Assembly: GCA_028532985.1 (NCBI GenBank)
Contig: JANCIK010000010.1
Location: forward strand, 2,728,001-2,792,000
Length of the DNA stretch: 64,000 bases
Direction of reading: 5' to 3'
Origin: Stropharia rugosoannulata
Lineage: Eukaryota > Basidiomycota > Agaricomycetes > Agaricales > Strophariaceae
Made by a program: the position numbers and the translations under genes. Below, in pieces: positions 46,215 through 57,932 of this stretch (its first letter is position 1; each line of letters opens with the position of its first letter). Under the pieces are notes generated by a model. That model saw only the letters and a list, made by a program, of their open reading frames with translations. It did not search any database and was not told the origin of the DNA.

Positions 46215-47703
46215 TCAGTCCAACTTCCTTCCCATTATAAGTGTCATAAAAATTAACGTACAAGATATCGTGTTTGAAGGAGGGTCACATGAGCCGTTAG
46301 ATAAGACAACAGAAGTGCTTTCTGTCCGCATCGTTTGCGAGGATGCAGTCCTTACAAAAACTGCGAGATTTCGAGCTATGCCGGTTCGACGGTAAGGGTG
46401 ATAAGGCAGTACGGCAGTGCTATTCTTTTGAGTACGGGGAAATGTCATCCCGACTCTTTTGATAGGCATCGGAAGAAATGGGCTGTCAGACTCCTCGGAG
46501 TTGTCTGAGGTGTCTGGTTGTCCTTGGCGCCCGGGGTGGATAGTATTGCAGTCTTGTTCCCCTAGCAGTATCGACAAATATGGAAACCGAGAGGAAGAAA
46601 CATACAGATTAACTTCTATGGTTTTTAAAGGATGCTCGGGACTGATTTTTGGAAGTAGACATCGATGATTCCACGGTGGTGTCACGAGTCTGAAAGGCGG
46701 ATAAGTATTAGCATCTCGGAGTTCACCTTTTATTTCGAGGTCCCGGAATAGGTTAGTCAATCGCTGCCAATGAACCGTTTCAGCGTCCTGGTTCAACTGT
46801 TCTAGGTCTGTGTATCGCTTGATGGCGCAGGGCTCAAGAAGACGAAGTCGATTATCTTCAATTAAAAACTGATTTCTGTCACAGGATCGGTATAATATGC
46901 CAGCCTTCTGAAGTTTTGAAATACTCGTGTAGACGAGAGCTTTATCCGAGGCACGAACGAGTCGACCAACCGCAGCTTCAGTGACTATACCTATAATTGC
47001 ACCACTCTTTGCTACCAGATGTCCGTATACTTCGTACGTGAGGTCCAGACCTTGAACGGCTTTATAACCATGCATGGTCATGTCTAAAATTTTCGACCAA
47101 CCAATGTCGGCTCTGCCAAAATGAACGTCTTACGGGTGTATGTTTTAAGGCATGGAAAATATTGTGATCGATACAAGTAGACTCACCAACTTTCTTATTC
47201 CGCCAAATCCCTCGTCTTTCACTCCATGTCGCGAAAATGGTATATTCGATCTCCTCTTCTGGAATCAAAGTCGCCCAGACTGGACAGGATAGAGGATAGA
47301 AGTCGCGTTCTCTGTGTCTAATAAAGTGCTGGCCCTTCCTGTCCTTTAACAAGTATGCCCAGTTTGCGACCCCGAACTTAATATACGGCAGAAGTGATTG
47401 CTATGTGTTACGCTTGTGGTTAGAGTAATGTCCTAAGCCAGAGAATGTCATACTAACTATGATTTCGAGGAATTCGGCAAATGCTAACGTCATTGCACGA
47501 GAACAGCTATGTCTGTAGCTTGGGTCCGATTCATCAACAAGAACATTTTTTCTCCAGTTCGGGGCCGCTCCTTCTACCACCAGTTCTGCCCCATTTCTTC
47601 TCAAAGCAACACACCACCCGTCATCACATTCTTCCCCCGAGATTACGACCACATTAGGAGGGATATAAGATCGTTCCGGAGGGGGGTAAAGTATTACCTC
47701 CAT
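46215..47703 (-). CDS. Kinase-like family member B, uncharacterised
   Basis: Minus-strand exons 47458-47703, 47187-47400 and 46215-47128 give 457 aa. I do not recognise a named family. Residues 1-165 form a conserved N-terminal domain (MEVILYPPPERSYIPP; APNWRKNV; EIEYTIFATWSERRGIWRN). From 170, YKAVQGLDLTYEVYGHL, GIVTEAAVGRLVRASDKALV and LQKAGILYRSCDRNQFLIED resemble the hinge-to-catalytic-loop part of protein kinases. YRSC stands where HRDL would be, with no DFG, so catalysis is unlikely. The last 120 residues are low in structure and end at GRKLD. Downstream, another frame (to 46111) continues the tail still readable in the 29385 pseudogene (EVGLIESLPADEDIPNILS), so a frameshift has probably shortened this protein. 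Confidence 0.75.
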
Positions 47704-49182
47704 GCCCAATTATGAAAAGATGATTTCAACAAGCAAGCAACAGTGAAATGCACGGTGAATGATGGAAATCGACGACGATTGATTAATTGATTGATCAGTA
47801 CCAAATCGGTGCATCTAATCATCACAATATCTCGGCACTAGTACTAGCGCCGTGGGTATTCCTTGTATGTACTTGTACTTATTTTTGTACACATACACAT
47901 ACATACTGGTAAGCTAAGGCTTCTGTAACCATAAGTCTTTTATAAAGCTTAGCTCCGAGTTGGCTCCGAGGCCAAGATGAGGCTTGCTTAAGTCAACTCG
48001 CCCCAGTCTAGATGGCAGGTATACACAGCTCTGATGACCGTTTTCTACGAATCACGGCACCATGTATACTACCATGCATACCTAGTCAAGTGATACCCTA
48101 TACTATCCGGCAGAACGTCTGGCTCGCGAGACTAAGTCCAGGGAGGTTTTAATCTTCGATCTGCTCAATCATTCTTTTCGTTGATGATCATTTATCGTTT
48201 TACCACTGGTATATCGCTACATGCGATGATATCTAACTCCATTACTATCATATATTTGGAACACACATATACTTACATAAAGCACGTTAGCTCAGCTTAA
48301 AAGGAAGGTCTCGTCCTGTTTGCAAGACCTAAAACGTTTAATTACAACTTCCTTGGGCGCGAATTGAAAAATTCTGCTTGTGTTCTTAATTTATTGGTAT
48401 TATGGGTTCTATACCGACTCAGACTCGTCAGTTTTGCACACCATAAGTTTTTCGATATATCCTTCTCGCGAATACTTATAGTACGAGTTTCCAGCATGCC
48501 AACCTTCTTTCTTTTTAGTTTCATATACTCGATACACTCTCTTACGTTTATTAAGCTACTACAATAGCTGCCTATATCTCTTATGTGTAAAATTTTAAAG
48601 ATTATCTGCACGAGATGCGGGGAAGCTACTTCTAGAACTGAATACTGTACAGCTGCTAGTGGTCATGCGTGCAGCCCCTCGGCAACGCAAATCTCAGAAA
48701 AGAAGATCAGCTCGTGTAGCAAATGCCCTCAAGTTAGAAAGTAACCACAAACGGGTTTCCTCAAACGCCTTAATACTAATTGATAAGGACCCCCTCAACT
48801 TGCCAAAACCTATGATGGTTTACCGAAAATAAGTCCAACATCACTGGCATACGGGATGTGTCACTTAGCACTGAGCAGTACTGCAATTTCTATTCACCTC
48901 TTGTGTTAATCAAGCAGAGCAAAACCTTCCAGGCAACGTTCACAAATATGTTCAAGTAAAATGCACGTTAAATTCTCGCCCTACCCGCTCGCATAGCTCA
49001 TCAAGTTAACTGGGACCGTTCGCCATTCAAGTTGGCGCTTCTCAAGTCCAGTCTTGAATTGCGTTCAAGAACTGCATTCATGTGCTTATACACACAACTA
49101 AAATGTAATCGCGGTAGATACAATGAGGGTAAGTATCATAGGAACGTAAATTAAATACTACTAGATATATTGTCTTATAATA
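47704..49182. other. Intergenic region upstream of copy B
   Basis: About 1.5 kb without supported coding sequence. The minus frame at 48342-48611 is A/T-driven. No transposon ends identified. Confidence 0.45.
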
Positions 49183-49376
49183 CTTTCGATTAACTACATT
49201 TGTCAGTAAAGTACTGTGCAAAGTAATCGTTCTATAAATCTTGTCACAGCTTTCTAACTAATATGTACTCACAATATCAATGCAAAAATGGGTACCTTGT
49301 GCTCATGTATTAGCAAAGCAATTATATTCTACTTAAGGGGTCCGGGAGACTTCGCGTCACAAACTTCAAACTGAAC
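49183..49376. repeat. Diverged direct repeat, unit 1
   Basis: About 190 bp that aligns with gaps to 49688-49866 (shared blocks: ttcgatta, gtgctca.gtatta, caattatat, aagggg/gagggg). It sits just 3' of relic D, as unit 2 sits 3' of copy C, so it probably marks the 3' flank of a tandem duplicate. Confidence 0.65.
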
Positions 49377-49483
49377 TCCGAGTGCACGGTGGGCCTCAGC
49401 CTTCAATGACATTACTAATCAGTTTGGAAAACAGGGGGGACCGTTAATTAAAGTACTGTGATACGCGGATGCATTTGGGAACT

Positions 49484-49590
49484 ACTTACCGAGCCTCTCA
49501 ACCACCCCAAATACCTCCCCACGATAGGGCATAACCCCGGACAGTGGATTTAATCTCGTCCTCCAGCCTGGTCTGTTCAAAGCCTATAGT
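49484..49590 (-). pseudogene. Relic D: exon 2 fragment of the kinase-like family
   Basis: On the minus strand this aligns to the end of exon 2 of copy C, including the splice donor (gtaagt). The frame LEDEIKSTVRGYALSWGGIW parallels LEDEIQFTVWGQAWDRRGIW of copy C. It then reads GG-stop-EAR where copy C has DGQEVG. The rest of the gene is gone. With its flanking repeat, this is the remnant of a tandem copy. Confidence 0.7.
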
Positions 49591-49687
49591 CATTGTCGAG
49601 CACGGGATGACAGAGGTTTATTATGACGTTCATTTCATACAGAAACTAAAGGCACAATATACACTATGGCGTATATAGTAATAAATA

Positions 49688-49866
49688 TCCCTTCGATTAC
49701 CTCGTCGGTAGAAATAATGTACCGCTTGTTCTGTAGATCGTGTAACTCTATAGCTAGAAATCCCCTACAGTAGCCTTTACTTCGTGCTCACGTATTACCA
49801 GAACAATTATATATTACACACGAGGGGATTCTGACTTTGTGTGACAACTTGCTTCAAATTGGATTT
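49688..49866. repeat. Diverged direct repeat, unit 2
   Basis: Partner of 49183-49376, located 80 bp 3' of the stop codon of copy C. Confidence 0.65.
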
Positions 49867-49948
49867 GTTTCAAAGTGTTAGATCATTTAGTTACATCATT
49901 CACCAGTTACATCATTCACTGCCAACACCCGCTACTAAGTACAGGTTA

Positions 49949-51487
49949 TCAGACAGTGGGCACTCGTATTATCCTTAGACGCCTATAAGGATGGCTTGCA
50001 TCTCGAGACCGAGAACCTGGTACTATTGCGCCACTGTTTAACTGCATTATATCGCTATTATCTGTTATATCTGAGCCAGGAGACGACATTATCCCAAATC
50101 GTCGGTGTAAATGGCTGGTATCCCGAGGTTGAGTGTGAGATGCTGCTCGGCCACGGTATATGGATACTCTCGTTACAGTCAAAGGTCGGTCATCGATTTC
50201 CGCTGAGCTGGGATCCCACGCGGAACAGGTATCGATTGCTTTCCTTGGTCTCCTTTGCACTGAAGTACGGCAATCATTAGCGGCCGTTTCGACCAAGATG
50301 AAGCCTTTCCAGTATTCGATGTGGTACGTTATAAAGAAGTTCGGCGAACTGTACAAAAATATTCCACCAAGGGGCCTCTCCGGATTAGCAGGCGGTGTTA
50401 TAAGCTGCAGGTCACCCGCGGTGGCTGTTAAACGGTCCGGGGGGAATTTGTGGAGTCCATAGGGACCATATGTCTTGATTTCGTTGAACAGCTCGCTCAG
50501 CTCTTGCCAGTGAAAAACGCTCGCTTCAGATTCGAGCTTTTCACGCTCATTAGGAGAGTATAGTGACAGGGAGAACACTTCAGTGAGTCGCAGTTTTCCC
50601 TCAGGCGACACTAGGAATCTGTTCGTCCCGCAACCTCTGTAGAGAAACCCGCGGCGCTGTAACTCTGAAATGGTGCGATAGACAAGTGGACGGTCGGACT
50701 CTTTGATCAACCGGCCCTTCGCTGCCTGACTAACGAAGCCGATAACGATCCCGTTTCGCTTTAAATGCCCATAGAATTCGAAGGTAAGGTCCATGTCTTG
50801 TACTGCACGGTAGGCCTTCATGGCATTATCCAGTTGCTTTATGTTGGTCTCTTCCCAAGCGTAAAAGACGTCTAAAGATGCAATTCATATAGAACGGATC
50901 ATTAATTACATTCTGGATAAGCAGTTGTAATCGCAAACCACTTACCGACCTCTTGTCCATCCCAAATTCCTCGTCGGTCCCATGCCTGACCCCACACGGT
51001 GAATTGAATCTCGTCCTCTAGTATGGTTCGTGCCCATAGCGGACAAGAGATCTCTGAAAGCATTTTCATCTTATAAGGGCGGATATAGAAACCAGGACCG
51101 TTCTTGTTGCGCAGCAGATATGCGTAGCTCGCGTATCCGAACTCAATATCCTCCAGCTGTGCTTGCTGTAGGGATTATAAGAGGTACATGTGAGTAACGT
51201 GTATACGAGTGTGCGGCAATACATACAATTATCTCTAAATAGTGACCGTAAGTTCGTTTGAGCTTCCGGGTAACCTTCCACCAGAATAATTCGTCATCTG
51301 GATCAAATCCAGCAGTGCAATCATAATTCTCGGCCACGATTGTGATCTCTTGACCATCTTTGTATAGAAGAAATTTCGAAGGAGGTCCAAGGTCCCCTCC
51401 TATGAGCGCCACTGCATTCTTCGGGATCGGGCACTTATTGGGAACAGACTGCATGAACCAAACGGTATCGTCCTGGATAGTGTTCAT
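49949..51487 (-). CDS. Kinase-like family member C, uncharacterised
   Basis: Minus-strand exons 51227-51487, 50946-51165 and 49949-50871 give 467 aa. It is a paralog of the gene at 46215-47703 with the same two intron positions and phases. The N-terminal domain diverges (MNTIQDDTVWFMQSVPNK; DDELFWWKVTRKLKRTYGHY), then IEFGYASYAYLLRNKNGPGF and LEDEIQFTVWGQAWDRRGIW align well. The kinase-like part reads YRAVQDMDLTFEFYGHLKRN, GFVSQAAKGRLIKESDRPLV and LQRRGFLYRGCGTNRFLVSP (YRG at residues 238-240 where HRD is expected), then EGKLRL. The catalytic Asp and DFG are missing. The C-terminal 130 residues are low-complexity, with a doubled SRDTSH/SRDASH-HPYRR-like unit. No signal peptide or membrane helix. 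Function unknown. Confidence 0.78.
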
Positions 51488-51774
51488 TGTACACAAGAGA
51501 TATGCCTATATCCAGTGTGATGCGCTGGATTTTGCTGCACAGGGGCGGTTTCCTTTGCAGCTTCAAGGCAATCTGCCAAGACCCGTATCGATCGGTAAGG
51601 TACGACTTGACGAAGACGTTCCCTCAGGAATGAAAAATTAGTTTGTCTTCTCTTTGATGCGTTCTGAATAATATGCTCTTGACTACTGCGATCTTCGAGT
51701 GGGCGGTGTGGATGATAGTGAGCGCTCGGCACAGGAAGCTTCTATAGTTTGTCGCACGGGCTAGCACTTGGCGA

Positions 51775-52396
51775 CATGTCAGCAAGGTCTACTTATGTAA
51801 GAATTGATCCGGAGCTGGGTGCTAAGTTCTCGGTGCGGGACGGCCAGCGGCCGCGTGTAGGAGAGACAGATAATTTAGAGAATAATTTAGAGAGTAAAAA
51901 GTTCCGCAACATCGCTAGCAGCTTCGTCGGCGCCCATTGACAACTTGAGTACATCACACCCGACCTTTTTCGTGCGCTTGATGCGCCCACCGTCTGATTT
52001 GAAATGGGTAAGGCTAACAGAATTTAATACCCATACCAACAGATATGGATGCTTGAGTATCGTAGTCCCGAGTCAAGCCTCCAATATGTACTTCTCAAAG
52101 ACAAGTTCAATGCAGATGTAGTTTACCTCTTTGAGGAACCAGCTGTAAGTACGCCGTATAAATTGGTCACTACAGTGGAGATGAGAGCGGAAAGGTGCCT
52201 ACCGGTGCATTATTCAGACATGTGCGAGGTGCTCAAATTAGCTTGCCCTACTTGTGGACGTCTGCATACATCTGTGGTACCGTGCCCAAAAAAATGCGGA
52301 ATTATCCTCCCTCGAAGCCCAGAGGCGACCATTGTCAATGGAGGGAAGCTTCCGCAAGCGCGTTGCTCAGCGTGCAGTAAAATTATCAGCGAGTAA
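51775..52396 (+). CDS. Possible short gene with zinc-ribbon-like cysteines
   Basis: Low-confidence model. An open frame from the ATG at 51775 codes about 54 aa to a stop at 51940. A second frame (about 52034-52396, after a plausible gtaagg...cag intron) reads WMLEYRSPESSLQYVLLKDK and then a Cys-rich end: CPTCGRLH, CPKKC and CSACSK. Three CxxC/CxxxC pairs could bind zinc. I could not join the two parts in phase with confidence. It is divergent from copy C. It may be a gene remnant. Confidence 0.3.
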
Positions 52397-55300
52397 CAGG
52401 TACTTCATGCTCGTAATCTCCTCTACAGTCCACATTGACTAATTAAATTATCTGGAGATTTCTATTATCCATTAATTACAGGACTCCCATGTAATGCCAT
52501 AGAATTTGTACTCCTCAACACTGCATTTTGGAATATTGACTCATGAACATTAACGCGCGTGGCTAACTTCGGTACTCAGTTCAAAGGTTTGAATGAGAAC
52601 ATCATAGGTCTACTTCTAGAGTACTTACCAACTTGTCATTTTTTAAAGCTTTAAATCCTGGAGCTGTGAAGCTTACTCATAAACTTTACTTCAAGTATAT
52701 TATAACCCACAATCTAGAGTGGCATCCATAGCGGTGTCGCATCGCATATCAGTCTAGGCAAATCCACAGATCTAATGGCAAAGAAAGAATGTATCTTACT
52801 ATTGAGTACTTCAAAAATCGATCTCTCATGATATGCGAACTTCATACCCCGTTTTATGATAAATATTTCTTCAGACCGAACTAGTAAAGTAGAGTATGAA
52901 GCAGGGGGAGCCGCCGTGCTCGGCAAGCTGTTCGGCTGAGCACGCGGATTAATGCCGTGGAGAATTAGCGCCCGAACCAAAAAAGGAAATGTGTGTATAT
53001 TTTTGGCCGTCCTTTTGCTGCATCGTGGCCATTGATATTAAATATTGAACATCCACCATGTCAGCTTCCAAAGCATATCAAGAAGACTTGCAAGAAAGGA
53101 TATCAAACGACTGCCACCTGATAGAATCTGAGGTGTGTTGGCTCTCGCATAGCCGAGGAACCGCCGGACGTATGGCACTCGTATGCACCTGCACGCGTGA
53201 AGGCGGAAAGTGAGCGTGCCGCAGCGGTGATCAGGCAACTAGTTGGCAATCTCAGACTTATGAGTATCTTAAAGCTCCTTGTACTTGTACCTAAATTGGG
53301 CAATTGCGAGATGATGAACTCGTAGATGCAAGTAATATATTTTAAACCGCAAGTAATTATCAACGTCTGAGGATTCTTAAAGGAAGATGGGCTACGCAGA
53401 GGCTTCTAGCGTCGCATGGACGACAATGAGACCACAGGACAGGGTGCCCCTACGCTTTCTACGCGCGTCTCAGAAGAAGTGTGTGGCCGTTGACGTACAT
53501 ATAAAAGATGTTTCTTTTTCACTCGCCCGTCCTGAGAGCGCATGTACGGGCGGTGATTGGCTGACGCCTGCTACAATGCGGGCCTTGCATAGGTCGAGAG
53601 CGGTCTAGAGCAAGTCTAGAGCATCAACAAGCTTTCACGGACCGCTTATACGCTAATTAATCGAACAACGCCTAAGTAATAAGAATCTTTAGGAGAGGCT
53701 ATGCGGGTACTGCCGCTCAAGGCAAGCATGGGCATGGAAATTAGTTGTCGCAGTTCGTAGCTCAGTCGGTGTGCAACTTGATCTGTCAAACTGTATCCCC
53801 TAATTCTGCACCTGCGAAAGGGTGACTAAAGCCAATGCAATGTGATCGAGGTGGCTCTGGGGTACATATGTTGTATTGCCACGCAGCTGCTTTGCATTTG
53901 TCTTGGTTTCTGAGTTGCGCTATAATCCAGGTATGTGGCGCGTGATTCTGTTCAACAAAAAGGAGACACGTTCCGCAAAGTAGCTCAGGCTACAAGAGAC
54001 CTGCATGTTTCTGGCTGGAGGTCTAGACCGTCCGTTTCCCTGACTAGACTTATGTGTCGTGCCTGTCACTCGAGCGCCACTACAGTCATTTCTCGAGTTT
54101 GCGGAAGGCGTAAGCTACTGGCTGATGAGAGTAAATAGGTTTGCATAAAATGATCGTGTTTACAGGGAGGAGAAGCGGGATGTACGAGGCCGATAGAGCC
54201 GTATCTACTAGTGACCGGTGACCACCAAGTGACCCCAGTGCTATTATGATCATGGGAGCCGTGCACATCTAACTTGGCCTATGCACTGGGTTTTCTTATC
54301 TCAGAAGCTGTCGTGGATAATTTGGATCCGAGCATGCGTTCGGTCGTCCAGTCATAGAATCTCCCTCTCATTCGCTCAAAGGTAACGCGGAGCTAGCACC
54401 TCCCGAGACGCAGAACAAGATTCTGTACCCCGCGGCGGACATTAAAATGGCAATCTGTTGCATCCCTCAACGGAATTTTCTCAAGCCAAGCTACTAAGGG
54501 TCTGTTGTGTACTTCTAATTTGTTAAATGGATATCCAATAAAGCTTCGGGAACGGAAAGAGAAATCAGTCTGCCTAGTTAAAGTAAAATGCAGCCCCCGC
54601 TCATTTACCGGAGTAACAGAGATCTATTAACGTCTATATACGCAGCCGCTCTCTCATAACACGCCTACGGCCTGCGACACATGCATCAAAATTACAGATA
54701 CGCCCGCAGAACGACTTCTCTGGTATATCGCCGCTCAATTCATGATAGTGGAGTAAGATATGCTCCACAAAATGCCTCTAGGATCCATCCGTAGATGTGT
54801 CTAGAAGCCTGAAGCTATGTAGCTAAGAAACGAAATAACGGTACATCCAATGCAGGTGACTGACGGAATGATCAGCGCTGAGTAAAAAGAGATAGGTGTC
54901 TGAGAAATTTACTAACCCACAGTGATTTTAGTCGCATAATATCCACACCTCTGGCCGGTTTGCGTACTCCTGCATCACTACCTAACACTACCGCGCCTGC
55001 GCGCTCCTAGATCTCTGCAGGCGATATAAGTTTATCACTCACTCTATCCAGAATGGAGACCGATTAAATCTCTTCACTACCGCGTTCAAGTCACAATAAT
55101 CGCCCACACTCTGGAATAGAGAATAACATTAGACCGACGGGAAAGGCGAGGGATAAATGGACCGACCGACAAGTTGGCAAGCAGGGGATGTGGTAGAATC
55201 TGGATGCTCCAAGCGTTCATTGCTTTACCGCCGTCGAATGAACTGCGAGTCGCCCACACAGAATATTATGAACATGAACCCCAGTTTCAGCCTCGAGCAG

Positions 55301-56315
55301 CAGCAGCCTATGGCATCTTTGGCAAAAATCATATGCCACTACGAGTCACCTAAATCCCCGCAGCGCTATACCCAATTGGCTTACTAGCTGATACCCCATT
55401 TCTACATCTTACGACCTGGAAGGTTACGCGCAGAGTAGCCGCCAGGGCCAGGGATGAGCGGAATTGGCGACTGTGCAACCAAATGCACTCGAGCCGGGGT
55501 TTGAATTAAAGGCTGATAAGATCGAAGGAATAGGTTGAGTGTATATTTTCTACTTGTGGGGCTATCATAAAGTATAAACTATGCACATGCGGAAGAAGAA
55601 AGAGAGAAAGGGCGCAATGTTATTTTTTCGTTTAATTCACGCGAGGTTGATGCTGGTCCGCCGTCAGTGCACTTGGAATTGACTTGAAAGGGGAAAAAGA
55701 GCGATCAAATAAAAGCATATACAGGCTCATAGCACATCACACGTATGCACCACAGTTCTCCCGTCAGAGACATATTTCCGGCGAATGGTAAATGTACAAG
55801 TGAGTTCCTCGTCCAACAGTTCTGAAGCTGCCATCACTTGTCCAGTCAGAATAAACAGTTGACAACGAATGATGGAATCATTTCTCGGCGTGATTTCACG
55901 TGGGTGTAGGGTACATGTGACACTATTTCCTTGGTAACGATGGCAGTGTTATGTCCACAATTTCAATTTGATATTATTTGAGAATATATTATATATTCGC
56001 CAACGCCGTCAGAACACCGCCGTAAGTCCAGAGCAGCCCCATCTTTACGGGGAAACATGCCCGCAAGATGGTTAACATTTTTTCTGCTCTGAGAAATAGC
56101 CTCTCTGATTATTTAGTTCTCTACGAACGACCGAGAGGGTATCATTATGCTACTGCGCCATTTCCAATATATAAAAAGCAAAAAAGCCCGCTCGTTCGTA
56201 AAAAGGGGTGACAAAATACCATTTAAGTAAGTATGAATGAAATCACTGGCGTAAGACCAGCAAAAAATAGGAGTGATGTGCCAATCTATGGTACACCGCT
56301 TGTTGTGTCGAACAC
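52397..56315. other. Long gene-poor stretch
   Basis: About 3.9 kb without a frame I can support. Frames at 52714-52980, 53387-53608, 54066-54268 and 55157-55387 are short, overlap on both strands or lack splice partners. A tRNA A-box-like sequence at about 53757 has no B-box partner. No terminal repeats or transposase motifs seen; an old, unrecognisable element remains possible. Confidence 0.45.
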
Positions 56316-57370
56316 CTAGAGGGCAAAAGAGACAGCGAGCGTCAGAGCGCCCATCGCGGCAGCGATGACCATCTTCGACTCCGAGCTTGCGGCAGGGACA
56401 GCGGCGCTGCCAAAGATGCCACCGGTAGAGCCCTGGCCGAGACCTCCAGCAGCCTGGACGGCGCTGTTGAGGAAACCAGCGGGGCACTTGGACTGCACGG
56501 CGGCGTAGAGGTTCGCCTGGCCGCTCAAGATGAGGCTGTTAGGGAGACCGGGACCGTAGGGGATGTTGGACTCGAAGTTGATGTACGCCGTGAGGACCTG
56601 GCGGGAGCAAGTCGTGCAAAGGTTGGTCGCGTCGAGGGATGGCTTGTAGAAGAGGAAGGGGAGGTAAGAGTCGTGATAGGTGGTCGTGTTGGGGACAATA
56701 GTGGGGGTGCTGACGGCACGGCGCTTGAGGGCTGAGTTGTCGGTGTATAGGAGAGCAAGAAGCTGGGGGACGCTAAGCGACGACCCCTCTCCGGCCACGT
56801 CCTCACTAACTTCGCGGGTATTGGTGGTCGGGGCCATCGCGCACCATGAGCCGTCGTCATCCTTGGAGCAGGCGGAACTGCGCATGGGCAGGATGGAGTA
56901 CAGAACGTCGTAGATCTTGAGAACATCGGCGTTGATGTTGGCCGTCAGCTCGGTGGGGCACGCGGAGAAGAATGCAGTGAGCTGTGAACGAATGGTGTTC
57001 TCGGGGCAAACGTTGTCCACAGACGAGGAGCACAGATTCGTAAGAGCCGTGGAGACAGCAGCTGATGACGCAGTCCCGTTGCTCCCCGGGGCAAAGGCAG
57101 AGGAGGCGGTCGTCAGAGCATTGAGGCAGCCCGAGACGGTGCTATCCGAATTGAGAGTGATCAAGAATGAGTTGCATCCCGAACTAATGCCAGAAGGAAT
57201 CAAAGGACTGGCGGTGGCTGTCGCCGACGGTGATGCTGATGCTGAGCCAGTGCCAGTTGCGTTGGCCTGTCGACGGTCAGCGACGGAGGAACAATGGACG
57301 CGACGAGACTCACCGATGACTGGGCATACGCGACTGATAGAAGAGAGGCAAGGGCTAGTGTCTTGAACAT
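56316..57370 (-). CDS. Secreted, probably GPI-anchored protein
   Basis: Minus-strand exons 57314-57370 and 56316-57266 give 335 aa. A classical signal peptide (MFKTLALASLLSVAYAQ) ends at the intron. A Ser/Thr/Ala-rich stretch follows (TGTGSASASPSATATASP), then a Cys-containing domain: GCNSFLITLNSDSTVSGCLN, LTNLCSSSVDNVCPENTIRS, FFSACPTEL, NLCTTCSRQVLTAYINFESN and SKCPAGFLN. The C-terminus is hydrophobic (MVIAAAMGALTLAVSFAL) after a small-residue site, typical of a GPI signal. A dibasic KRR lies mid-protein. The domain resembles a conserved basidiomycete GPI-protein family whose role I do not know. The start is fixed by the signal peptide. The coding sequence is markedly G/C-rich. Confidence 0.88.
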
Positions 57371-57572
57371 TGTAATGAGCTGTTGGGTGAACGAGTGGAC
57401 TGGTTGCGGGGATGAACGTTGAAGACGACGACGAAGGAGGAATGAGGGTGCGTTGCAGAAAACAATCACCTCGTTGTTTCCAGGCACAAGACAAACACGG
57501 CCACACAAAACGGTGGCTGAAATAAACGCAGCATCATGCACCCTTGTTCATCATCATGGCGGTCCTTCCATT

Positions 57573-57932
57573 TTATATGGTCTCTGTTACCCGAGCCATA
57601 TTTGCACCCCAAAAGTCCAGCAACATAGTTGATCCTTCACCTGTAGCGTCATGGCTTTCTCTAAACCTAAGCCCGATTGCGGAACCGCCGGGAAGGTGGA
57701 AAGCGCCTATTTCGTTCTTGAAGCCTTCTGCTCGGCAAATAGCAATGTTATGCTCATTCATGCCTTCGCTCTTGGTCATTTGTCTGAATGGAATCTGCCT
57801 GGGCCCTTCGAAGGGCAGCTTACAGTCTTCTCTGAACATAATGCGGACCCACCGGTTCGCCTGCAAGTCACGGCGGTTAGGAAGCATCTACTGTTTAGCA
57901 AAGTAGAAGTCTGCACTCACGGCGCGGTACAT
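57573..57932 (-). CDS. Possible small protein of 99 aa
   Basis: Tentative. Exon 57921-57932 (MYRA) joined by a consensus intron (gtgagt...gcag) to 57573-57860 gives 99 aa: RWVRIMFREDCKLPFEGPRQ, MNEHNIAICRAEGFKNEIGA, HLPGGSAIGLRFRESHDATG. The composition is protein-like, but the family is unrecognised and a plus-strand frame overlaps (57651-57983). The 12-nt first exon makes the start doubtful. Confidence 0.35.

Noticed and set aside
53750..53825. tRNA-like start (tagctcagtcggtg, A-box-like)
   Set aside because: No B-box (GGTTCRANYCC) follows at the right distance and no acceptor-stem pairing is visible.
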